A stretch of DNA of 11,830 bases from NCBI GenBank assembly GCA_937902305.1, contig CALDHV010000137.1, positions 1 through 11,830 on the forward strand. The letters are read 5' to 3'. A model generated the notes under the pieces. It ran no database searches and had not been told where the DNA came from. It saw only the letters and a list, made by a program, of their open reading frames with translations. Shown here piece after piece: positions 1 through 4,901 of the stretch (position 1 is its first letter; each line of letters begins with the position of its first letter). The translations under genes and the position numbers were made by a program. Origin of the DNA: an uncultured Clostridia bacterium. GTDB taxonomy: Bacteria > Bacillota > Clostridia > Oscillospirales > Acutalibacteraceae.

Positions 1-7
1 TCCTCAT

Positions 8-361
8 TTATTTTATATGCTCGGAAAGCATTACAAAAAGTCCGAACCCGGATCTCATAATGGCGGTTTTTGAAAATTCCGTGGAATGAATGTCTTTATA
101 TACGGAAAAACCCATATCAGAATATTCTTTTACCGCATCTTCTATATTATCCGTTCCCACATAAACAGCGTTAAGATCTTCCGGCTCATCGGAGCTTATT
201 ATTACGCATTTGAATCCTTCGGCGTTTTCCAAAATATATTCGGTATATCCGTTTTCAATAACGCCCTCCTGTTTATGCGCCACAAGGAAGCCGAGCTGTT
301 CCATGGTATAAATAGCGTCATCAACATTTTTTGTTATGACAGCGGGATAAAAGGACTTCAT
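8..361 (-). CDS. VOC/glyoxalase-fold small protein
   Basis: The 117-residue protein starts MKSFYPAVITKNVDDAIYTM and has the beta-alpha-beta-beta-beta layout of one vicinal-oxygen-chelate module (glyoxalase/bleomycin-resistance/dioxygenase superfamily). A first strand and helix, 'VDDAIYTMEQLGF', is followed by strands with 'YILENAEGFKCVII'. A second, shorter half contains 'DNIEDAVKEYSDMGFSVYKD'. This fits the usual length of a single-module VOC protein, which often works as a dimer. Substrate and metal ligands cannot be fixed; I see no obvious conserved His/Glu metal set, so a non-catalytic or binding role is possible. The ATG at 359-361 has a GGAGG site 8 nt upstream (370-374) and a TATAAT -10 at 403-408 with a weak -35. 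Its AT-rich codon use differs from the GC-richer genes to the right. Family-level call only. Confidence 0.7.
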   Translation of the reverse strand: MKSFYPAVITKNVDDAIYTMEQLGFLVAHKQEGVIENGYTEYILENAEGFKCVIISSDEPEDLNAVYVGTDNIEDAVKEYSDMGFSVYKDIHSTEFSKTAIMRSGFGLFVMLSEHIK

Positions 362-402
362 TCCGTATTCCTCCGTTTATTAAAAATTCTTATCACAAAG
401 GT

Positions 403-408
403 ATTATA
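403..408 (-). promoter_or_regulatory. Probable -10 box of the VOC gene promoter
   Basis: TATAAT on the minus strand, about 40 nt upstream of the VOC start codon. The best -35 at 17-bp spacing, TGTTTT, is poor, so the promoter is either activator-dependent or weak. The GGAGG ribosome site at 370-374 follows. Confidence 0.45.
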
Positions 409-439
409 AATGATTAAACTTAAATAAAACATAAAAATC

Positions 440-468
440 CGGGGTAGTCACTAAATGTGATTACCCCG
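440..468. terminator. Hairpin with T-runs on both sides, bidirectional terminator-like
   Basis: CGGGGTAGTCAC pairs with GTGATTACCCCG through 12 bp including one G-T pair, around a 5-nt loop. On the plus strand it is followed by GAAAAATTTTTT, and on the minus strand by GATTTTTATGTTTTATTT. The shape is that of an intrinsic terminator. No plus-strand gene ends here, and the tRNA unit on the minus strand already has its own terminator at 609-648. It may be a backstop for minus transcripts or the end of a short unrecognised RNA. Confidence 0.55.
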
Positions 469-485
469 AAAAATTTTTTATATTA

Positions 486-517
486 ACTTGTTACGGATAA
501 AAGAAATCGTAACAAGT
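486..517. repeat. 10-bp perfect inverted repeat, 12-nt spacer
   Basis: ACTTGTTACG at 486-495 is the exact reverse complement of CGTAACAAGT at 508-517. It could be an RNA hairpin or a dyad protein site; there is no T-run close enough to call a terminator. Confidence 0.6.
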
Positions 518-522
518 AGATA

Positions 523-538
523 TATAGTATATACTATA
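523..538. repeat. 16-bp perfect palindrome TATAGTATATACTATA
   Basis: The two 8-bp arms are exact complements with no spacer. Centre-symmetric AT-rich dyads of this length are typical operators for dimeric regulators, but no promoter with two good boxes overlaps it clearly and no adjacent regulator gene is seen. Function unknown. Confidence 0.6.
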
Positions 539-608
539 CAGACACTACAAAAACAGGCGGTTTTTCAAGCCGAATTGCCAGAAACCCTTATTTATCAAGG
601 TTTTTGAG

Positions 609-648
609 CAAAAGAAAAGGACAAAACTTTGTATCAAAGCTTTGTCCT
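609..648 (-). terminator. Intrinsic terminator of the tRNA unit
   Basis: On the minus strand, AGGACAAA pairs with TTTGTCCT. An inner CTTTG/CAAAG stem extends it to about 14 bp around a tiny ATA loop, and TTTCTTTT follows directly. It begins 4 nt after the CCA of tRNA-Tyr, so it closes the tRNA-Met/tRNA-Tyr transcript. Confidence 0.85.
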
Positions 649-652
649 ATCC

Positions 653-737
653 TGGTGGGAGAGGGTGGATTCGAACCACCGAAGTCACTGACGACAGATT
701 TACAGTCTGTTCCCTTTGGCCGCTCGGGAATCTTCCC
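653..737 (-). tRNA. tRNA-Tyr (anticodon GTA)
   Basis: This is an 85-nt class II tRNA with encoded CCA (653-655). The anticodon stem ACAGA/TCTGT encloses CTGTAAA, giving anticodon GTA. A short extra arm (GTC AGT GAC) is the bacterial tRNA-Tyr hallmark. The T-arm is GGTGG-TTCGAAT-CCACC, and the D-stem is CCC/GGG. The discriminator base is A. The acceptor stem is odd: 5' GGGAAGA against 3' CTCTCCC leaves A-C oppositions at pairs 5-68 and 7-66 and a G-T at 6-67, so only the outer four pairs are Watson-Crick. It is the second tRNA of the unit, 27 nt after tRNA-Met. Confidence 0.92.
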
Positions 738-764
738 ATATATAATTGTAATTCTCAGTGTGGT

Positions 765-841
765 TGGTGGGCCTTCAGGGACTTGAACCCGGGACCGACC
801 GGTTATGAGCCGGTTGCTCTGACCAACTGAGCTAAAGGCCC
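765..841 (-). tRNA. tRNA-Met, elongator type (anticodon CAT)
   Basis: This is a 77-nt tRNA with encoded CCA (765-767). The acceptor GGGCCTT/AAGGCCC is perfect. The D-arm has GCTC/GAGC, and the anticodon stem ACCGG/CCGGT encloses CTCATAA, giving CAT. The perfectly paired first acceptor position and the D-arm exclude an initiator tRNA. A lysidine-modified tRNA-Ile2 also has CAT, but the body matches the elongator Met form I know from Clostridia. The T-stem CCGGG/CCCTG has one C-T opposition (50-64). Confidence 0.88.
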
Positions 842-871
842 GTATGTGGTCGCCCGCTGATCACTTTAACC

Positions 872-899
872 ATTCTATCATATAATTCTTGTTTGTCAA
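872..899 (-). promoter_or_regulatory. Sigma-A promoter of the tRNA-Met/tRNA-Tyr unit
   Basis: The -35 TTGACA (plus 894-899) and -10 TAGAAT (plus 872-877) are separated by 16 bp, with an extended TG one base ahead of the -10. It lies about 30 nt before tRNA-Met and only about 19 nt beyond the araC stop codon. Confidence 0.8.
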
Positions 900-917
900 G
901 TGCTTTTTCACGCTTTT

Positions 918-1700
918 TCATTCCTGCCCTTTGCTTTTTTGCAAAAGCTCGCTGGGCGGGAAACCCGCACGCGATTTATAGAAACGTGAAAAGTACGCCG
1001 CATCTTGAAAGCCAAGGGAATGAGCCACCTCTGTTACCGTCATATCTCCCGCGGAAAGAAGAATATCCGCCTGCCGCATAATGAGCGTGGCGCGGTACTC
1101 GAGCGGAGAGCAACCCGTCTCCTGCCGAAACAGCGCACAAAACTGCGATCTGCCGAGATAGCAAAGCCGCGCCAGAGCGGTAATATCGGGGGTATCAAAA
1201 AGGTGCTCGCGGATATGCTTTCGTGCCGGCTCGATCCTGGACGGATGTTCTGCTCGGTCAACCGCCAGCGATCCGAGCAACCGGCACAGCATCTCCGTTT
1301 CATACAAATAGTCCTTTTCACGGAGCCCCTTGCTCATATCCTCCGCCGTGGCGACAAACTCCTCGGGGGCGTTCGCCGACACCAGTATAGGGCAATCGGA
1401 GAAAAATACAGGCTTTCCGTCGGAGCATATGCTGAAATTGATGCGATACATCGTGAAATCGTCGGACAATATATTGAATATGTGCACCGATCCCAGCGGA
1501 ATGTACGCGACGGCACCCGGGCGCATCCGAAAGGATGTGCCGCGGAACAAAAACTCACACTCTCCGCTGATGACGTAGATCAAGCCGTTGCATTTTCTGC
1601 CGTTGTTGACGATTTGCCGATAGGGCGGCTTCCGCAATACGGCGCTCGCATCGGTCACGCAAAACGGGATCTTATCCAGCTGATTGATCGGTAGGATCAT
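918..1700 (-). CDS. AraC-family transcriptional regulator
   Basis: The 260-residue protein has an N-terminal cupin-like effector domain (about 1-140, with 'YVISGECEFLFRG' and 'RPGAVAYIPLGSVHIF' as the beta-barrel strands). The C-terminal AraC/XylS double helix-turn-helix spans about 158-255: first HTH 'ITALARLCYLGRSQFCALFRQ', second HTH 'VTEVAHSLGFQDAAYFSRFYKSRAG'. Length and order are standard for the family. The ATG at 1698-1700 has a GAAAGGGGG ribosome site close upstream. It is divergent from the QueG-like/U32-like operon, and its promoter overlaps one of two matching sites in the shared control region. It therefore probably activates that operon and limits its own synthesis. The inducer is unknown. 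I see no clear terminator between its stop and the tRNA promoter. Confidence 0.92.
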   Translation of the reverse strand: MILPINQLDKIPFCVTDASAVLRKPPYRQIVNNGRKCNGLIYVISGECEFLFRGTSFRMRPGAVAYIPLGSVHIFNILSDDFTMYRINFSICSDGKPVFFSDCPILVSANAPEEFVATAEDMSKGLREKDYLYETEMLCRLLGSLAVDRAEHPSRIEPARKHIREHLFDTPDITALARLCYLGRSQFCALFRQETGCSPLEYRATLIMRQADILLSAGDMTVTEVAHSLGFQDAAYFSRFYKSRAGFPPSELLQKSKGQE

Positions 1701-1721
1701 ATAACGCGCCCCCTTTCTCCG

Positions 1722-1750
1722 ATCTTAACAAAGTGCACGACATTTGTCAA
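1722..1750 (-). promoter_or_regulatory. Sigma-A promoter of the AraC-family regulator gene
   Basis: A perfect -35 TTGACA (plus 1745-1750) and -10 TAAGAT (plus 1722-1727) are spaced by exactly 17 bp, about 22 nt before the araC start. The -35 overlaps the left GACAnnTGTC site, which suggests autorepression when the site is occupied. Confidence 0.8.
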
Positions 1751-1769
1751 TGGAAATCGGACAAATGTC
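1739..1769. promoter_or_regulatory. Paired operator sites for the AraC-type regulator
   Basis: GACATTTGTC (1739-1748) and its exact reverse complement GACAAATGTC (1760-1769) lie 21 bp apart, centre to centre. Each half is itself a near-palindrome, GACAnnTGTC, so the pair reads as either inverted or direct repeats. A two-turn spacing on one DNA face is typical of AraC-family half-sites. That this particular protein binds them is inference from position. Confidence 0.6.
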
Positions 1770-1812
1770 CAAATGATGCGGACGCTTGTTTATGGTACGG
1801 TACCGGGCGGCG

Positions 1813-1821
1813 TGCTACAAT
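1813..1821 (+). promoter_or_regulatory. Extended -10 promoter of the QueG-like/U32-like operon
   Basis: TGCTACAAT gives the TG-n-TACAAT form of an extended -10 box. No good -35 stands 16-18 bp upstream, as expected for an activator-dependent promoter. The paired sites at 1739-1769 sit about 45-75 bp upstream, a workable activator position. Confidence 0.55.
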
Positions 1822-1844
1822 GTCTAAAAAGGGGGAATTATGGT

Positions 1845-2876
1845 ATGAGTGAAAAACTGACTGCCGAAACCGTGAAAAAGCTGGCAAAAGCCTACGGTGC
1901 CGACATCGTTGGCATCGGCAATATCGAGAGATGGGACACCGCGCCGATACAGATGGACCCGAAGCAGATTATGCCTCGCGCCAAGTCGATCATCGCCATG
2001 GGCTTTCGCGTGATGCGCGGCTCCCTGCGCGGCATTGAGGAAGGAACTTATTTTTCCAACTATTCCGCGATGGGCTATGGCGGGATCACCTATCTGTATA
2101 TGCCGATGACCATTATCAATGTCGCCAAGGCGATCGAGGATTACGGATATGAGGCAGTCCCGATGGGACACCAAAGCGATTGGAGAGGCATCGATCAGGT
2201 CGGCAATCTCAAAAAGAACTATTCCGTCCCCGTAGCGCCGGGCAAGGCGGCACCCGATGTCATGGTGCATCTGCGGATCGCCGGGTATCTGTGCGGTCTC
2301 GGTGAGATCGGCTTCAGCAAGATGCTGCTCACTCCCGAATTCGGCCCGCGTGTCCGGGTGGGGATCATCATTACGGAGGCACAGCTGGAGCCGGACCCGA
2401 TCATGGAGCCGGGGACGCTGTGCAATCGCTGTATGGCGTGCGCCAACGCCTGCCCGACGCATTGCATCCCGAAGGACAAGACTGTCAAGACCGTTTTGGC
2501 GGGGCACGAGGTCGAGTGGAGCGATGTCGATATGGCGAATTGCACCTTTTCATTCTCCGGAACCGCCCACGCCGAAAAAGGGCAGGCGGCAAACAACTAC
2601 AACGGCGAGGGGACTCGCCCGGCGTTCTTTTCTCCGTTCTTCCACCGCCCCGACAAGCTGTATAAATCCGGGCAGGCGGTATGCGGAGCCGCCGGCTGTA
2701 CTCGCGCGTGTATGATCAGCCTCGAAAAGCGCGGTGTGCTCAAAAACAAGTTCTACAGCGATTTCCGTACGGAAAAGCCATGGAAGGTCGATTGGCCCGA
2801 TGATCTGTACGGCACGGCAGAGCCACAGAAAACGGACGGCATCCCTGCCAAAAAAGAGATGCCGGAGGCGGATTGA
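1845..2876 (+). CDS. QueG/reductive-dehalogenase-like double [4Fe-4S] protein
   Basis: I place the start at ATG 1845 (MSEKLTAETV, 343 residues), which has a GGGGG ribosome site about 8 nt upstream; an earlier in-frame ATG lacks one. The middle (about 148-185), with 'CGLGEIGFSKMLLTPEFGPR', matches the block shared by epoxyqueuosine reductase QueG and RdhA reductive dehalogenases, families that bind a corrinoid next to two [4Fe-4S] clusters. Cluster cysteines are C193-x2-C196-x2-C199-x3-C203-P, then C280-x4-C285-x3-C289. There is no Tat signal or membrane anchor, so the protein is cytosolic, unlike respiratory dehalogenases. It is too divergent to call QueG: the second motif spacing differs and no queuosine gene is nearby. 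The next gene follows after one base, so the two products probably act together under the divergent AraC regulator. Corrinoid binding is inferred from family, and the substrate is unknown. Confidence 0.75.
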   Translation: MSEKLTAETVKKLAKAYGADIVGIGNIERWDTAPIQMDPKQIMPRAKSIIAMGFRVMRGSLRGIEEGTYFSNYSAMGYGGITYLYMPMTIINVAKAIEDYGYEAVPMGHQSDWRGIDQVGNLKKNYSVPVAPGKAAPDVMVHLRIAGYLCGLGEIGFSKMLLTPEFGPRVRVGIIITEAQLEPDPIMEPGTLCNRCMACANACPTHCIPKDKTVKTVLAGHEVEWSDVDMANCTFSFSGTAHAEKGQAANNYNGEGTRPAFFSPFFHRPDKLYKSGQAVCGAAGCTRACMISLEKRGVLKNKFYSDFRTEKPWKVDWPDDLYGTAEPQKTDGIPAKKEMPEAD

Positions 2877-2877
2877 T

Positions 2878-3906
2878 ATGCGATTTGCGATAGGTTATCA
2901 GCTCCCCACGGCACAGGAGGAGCCGTTCTCCGCTTTGTGCGAGCGCTATCGGGAGCATATCGCCGAGGTGTATTTTGCGTGGGCGGATATGCCGTCGGGG
3001 AGGTCGCCCATCAGCACCCGTGAGGGGTATACCGACTGGAGCGGCATCCGCAGGATGACGGAGGACCTTCTGCGGATCAAAAGGCTTGGTATCCGCCTGG
3101 ATCTGCTGTTCAATGCGAATTGCTACGGCGCGGATGCCATATCCTATGAACTGCGCAACCGCGTCTGCTCGGTGATAGACTATCTCGGCAATGAGGTCGG
3201 CGGCGTTGATGTCGTTACAACGACCTCGCCGTTCATCGCCGATACGGTGAAGAAGCTATACCCTCATATCGAGGTGCGCGCGTCGGTCAATCTCGGCATC
3301 GGCACGCCGAAGGCGATGAGCTACGATGCCGACCTGTTCGATTCCTTTTATCTGCAACGGGAGTATAACCGGGACTTTGCGGCGATCAAGGCGGCAAGAG
3401 CGTGGTGCGATGCCAACGGGAAAAAGCTGTATATGCTGGCAAACAGCGGGTGCCTCAATTTCTGCACCTCGCATATTTTCCACGACAATATGGTCGCCCA
3501 CGAACAGCAGATCGGCAAGACCCGCAATGTGGATGATTTCATCCCGTACACCTGCTGGCGTTACCTCAAGGATCGGGAGCACTGGCACGTTGTCCTGCAA
3601 GGGTCGTGGGTGCGCCCCGAGGATATATCCCGATACGAGGACTTTTTCCCCGTGGTAAAGCTTGCGACGCGGATGCATTCCAGCCCGGAAATGGTGCTGG
3701 ATGCCTATGTCCGAGGCTCTTTCTACGGAAATCTGCCGGATCTGTTCGAGCCGTCATTCAGCCGGGCATTCGCGCCGTTTGTCCTCGACAACAGCCGCAT
3801 TCCCGCCGACTTTTTCCGCGCCACGTCGCAGTGCGCCAAGAATTGCACGGAATGTGACTACTGCAAGCAGGTATTTGAAAACGCACTGGTCGATACCAAA
3901 GATTAA
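2878..3906 (+). CDS. Peptidase-U32-like (UbiU/UbiV-type) Fe-S protein
   Basis: The start is ATG 2878 (MRFAIGYQLP, 342 residues), with GGAGG 9 nt upstream inside the end of the previous gene; one base separates the two frames. The body reads as a TIM-barrel of the U32 kind: 'LGIRLDLLFNANCYG' (70-84), 'GVDVVTTTSPF' (109-119), 'HIEVRASVNLGIGT' (130-143), then 'YMLANSGCLNFC' (185-196). In the U32 superfamily (UbiU/UbiV, RlhA, TrhP) this cysteine region holds a [4Fe-4S] cluster used in oxygen-independent hydroxylation; true protease activity is doubtful. Candidate ligands are C192, C196 and C226. An additional C-terminal C319-x3-C323-x2-C326-x2-C329 set could hold a second cluster. The coupled Fe-S neighbour suggests a shared redox reaction. 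Family call moderately sure, reaction unknown. Confidence 0.65.
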   Translation: MRFAIGYQLPTAQEEPFSALCERYREHIAEVYFAWADMPSGRSPISTREGYTDWSGIRRMTEDLLRIKRLGIRLDLLFNANCYGADAISYELRNRVCSVIDYLGNEVGGVDVVTTTSPFIADTVKKLYPHIEVRASVNLGIGTPKAMSYDADLFDSFYLQREYNRDFAAIKAARAWCDANGKKLYMLANSGCLNFCTSHIFHDNMVAHEQQIGKTRNVDDFIPYTCWRYLKDREHWHVVLQGSWVRPEDISRYEDFFPVVKLATRMHSSPEMVLDAYVRGSFYGNLPDLFEPSFSRAFAPFVLDNSRIPADFFRATSQCAKNCTECDYCKQVFENALVDTKD

Positions 3907-3984
3907 ATCATTTATGTATACTTTCCCGGCAACGGGGAACGATACTACCGACAACGGTTATCGAAAAGAAAGCGTTTGCCGTGA

Positions 3985-4052
3985 CCGCTGCCCAAAACCG
4001 CCACCGTCTTTTTCGGAACGAAGGCTCCGTAAACGGCAGCGGTTTTGCTTTT
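3985..4052. terminator. Possible terminator between convergent genes
   Basis: CCGCTGCC (3985-3992) can pair with GGCAGCGG (4035-4042). Alternatively, AAAACCGC (3994-4001) can pair with GCGGTTTT (4039-4046), followed by GCTTTTT on the plus strand. The loops are long (about 40 nt), so this is weaker than the other terminators here, but it sits where the plus operon and the minus DUF6514-like gene converge and both need an end. Confidence 0.4.
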
Positions 4053-4291
4053 TATCGGTCGATGAAATCGGTGATGATCTCTTTGAAATGGCATGGCTCC
4101 GGACGTTCCCGCCGCAAACACTCCAGCAGTATTTCCACGGCGGTGGGGGAGGCGTCAACATCCGGGAAGCCGAATACCTGCTCCTCATCCTGATAGAGTA
4201 CCCCGTATACCGTTTTTCCCTCTGCGCCGGGGGTAACACAGACGGAGGTTATCATTTCCCATGTTCCGTACTCCTTTTCTGCCATTGACAT
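4052..4291 (-). CDS. Small DUF6514-like protein
   Basis: The 79-residue protein starts MSMAEKEYGTWEMITSVCVT. Its C-terminal half has the layout I associate with DUF6514 of Clostridia: a 'YGVLYQD' strand, a 'FPDVDASPTAVEILLECLRR' helix, then 'PCHFKEIITDFIDR'. No catalytic motif, signal peptide or membrane segment is visible, and no function is known for the family. The ATG at 4289-4291 has GAGGAG about 9 nt upstream; a second ATG two codons on is possible. It has its own promoter with a palindrome over the -10, so it is likely repressed by a dimeric regulator not encoded here. It is monocistronic and convergent with the U32-like operon. Family assignment rests on pattern memory. Confidence 0.6.
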   Translation of the reverse strand: MSMAEKEYGTWEMITSVCVTPGAEGKTVYGVLYQDEEQVFGFPDVDASPTAVEILLECLRRERPEPCHFKEIITDFIDR

Positions 4292-4327
4292 TTTTTATTT
4301 CTCCTCATCGAGCTTTTGTGAACGAGC

Positions 4328-4349
4328 ATCACAAGTGATAGACTATCAC
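4328..4349. promoter_or_regulatory. Overlapping palindromic operators over the DUF6514-like promoter
   Basis: GTGATAGACTATCAC (4335-4349) is a perfect 7-bp dyad around one base. ATCACAAGTGAT (4328-4339) is a second dyad that shares its GTGAT half-site. Together they give three regularly placed half-sites covering the -10 box and the start region, a layout suited to a repressor. Confidence 0.6.
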
Positions 4350-4368
4350 AAAAACTGGGAGCTGTCAA
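4340..4368 (-). promoter_or_regulatory. Sigma-A promoter of the DUF6514-like gene
   Basis: The -35 TTGACA (plus 4363-4368) and -10 TAGTCT (plus 4340-4345) are spaced by 17 bp, about 50 nt before the start codon. The -10 lies wholly within the 4335-4349 palindrome. Confidence 0.7.
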
Positions 4369-4401
4369 TAGAAAAATGTCAAAAAAGAGAACGAATAGAA
4401 C

Positions 4402-4438
4402 AAAAAGCCGCAAAGCCCGCTTGAATGGACTTTGCGGC
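4402..4438 (-). terminator. Intrinsic terminator of the T-box operon
   Basis: On the minus strand GCCGCAAAGTCC pairs with GGGCTTTGCGGC (12 bp with one T-G pair) around an 8-nt loop, followed by TTTTTGTT. It lies 16 nt beyond the stop codon of the ACT-domain gene and ends the five-gene operon. Confidence 0.92.
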
Positions 4439-4454
4439 AACTTATTTTACGGTG

Positions 4455-4880
4455 TCAGAACAGGGCAGAGGAGCACAGAGGCTCAATGCCGTTTTGCTTT
4501 AACAGCGCACCCGCCTTTTCGCCGTCATCGGTTTTGACCACAACAACGGCGCCGGCATCATTGCGCCCGACAAATGCGTACATATAATCCACGGATATTT
4601 GTCCGTCCTTGAAAATCTTCAGCACGTGGGCAAGCCCGCCGGGGCGGTCGCCGATCGGTACTGCCAGAACATTTGATATTTTGACGAGTATACCCTGACC
4701 CTGCAAGACCTGCTTGGCTTTTTCGACGTCCTCGGTGATAAGGCGCATAATGCCGTATTCCGTTGTATCGGCGATGGACAGTGCGCGGATATTGATGTCA
4801 TTTGCGGACAGAATATCCAGGATGTCCGATGCGGCGCCTGCCTTGTTTTCTGCGAAAACCGAGATCTGCTTGATGAACAT
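4455..4880 (-). CDS. Tandem ACT-domain protein
   Basis: I choose the ATG at 4878-4880 (MFIKQISVFA, 141 residues). An AAGGAGGG site ends 7 nt upstream, while the longer reading begins inside that site. Two ACT modules fill the protein: about 1-70 (MFIKQISVFAENKAGAASDI, with 'NIRALSIADT') and about 72-141 (LAVPIGDRPGGLAHVLKIF, 'SVDYMYAFVG'). ACT pairs bind amino acids or related small ligands at their interface and tune enzymes. Stand-alone double-ACT proteins are commonly encoded beside PaaK/IorAB in anaerobes. It is the last gene of the operon, 21 nt after the paaK-like gene. A role as sensor or allosteric partner of the ligase or IorAB, with an aromatic ligand such as tyrosine, is inference; no DNA-binding or catalytic domain is attached. 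Confidence 0.88.
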   Translation of the reverse strand: MFIKQISVFAENKAGAASDILDILSANDINIRALSIADTTEYGIMRLITEDVEKAKQVLQGQGILVKISNVLAVPIGDRPGGLAHVLKIFKDGQISVDYMYAFVGRNDAGAVVVVKTDDGEKAGALLKQNGIEPLCSSALF

Positions 4881-4901
4881 AAGTGTACCCTCCTTCATCT
4901 G

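Larger units (their letters stand above)
409..608. other. Gene-free AT-rich intergenic stretch with inverted repeats
   Basis: No convincing coding frame lies between the VOC promoter and the tRNA terminator. The stretch holds three dyads, listed separately: a hairpin at 440-468, a 10-bp inverted repeat at 486-495/508-517 and a 16-bp palindrome at 523-538. They are too dense to ignore, but I cannot tie them to a known element. Confidence 0.6.

Noticed and set aside
604..830. Short open frames across the two tRNA genes
   Set aside because: The sequence is fully explained by the tRNAs and their terminator.
765..841. tRNA-Ile2 (lysidine) instead of tRNA-Met
   Set aside because: Both have a CAT anticodon, but the acceptor and anticodon stems match clostridial elongator tRNA-Met as I know it. 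A definite answer would need a TilS-determinant comparison.
1005..1694. A 229-codon plus-strand frame opposite the AraC-family gene
   Set aside because: The minus frame has clear AraC domains, a promoter and a ribosome site; the plus frame has none.
1845..2876. Naming the first Fe-S gene queG or a respiratory reductive dehalogenase
   Set aside because: The second cysteine motif spacing differs from QueG and no queuosine gene is nearby. There is no Tat signal or small membrane anchor gene as in respiratory RdhAB.
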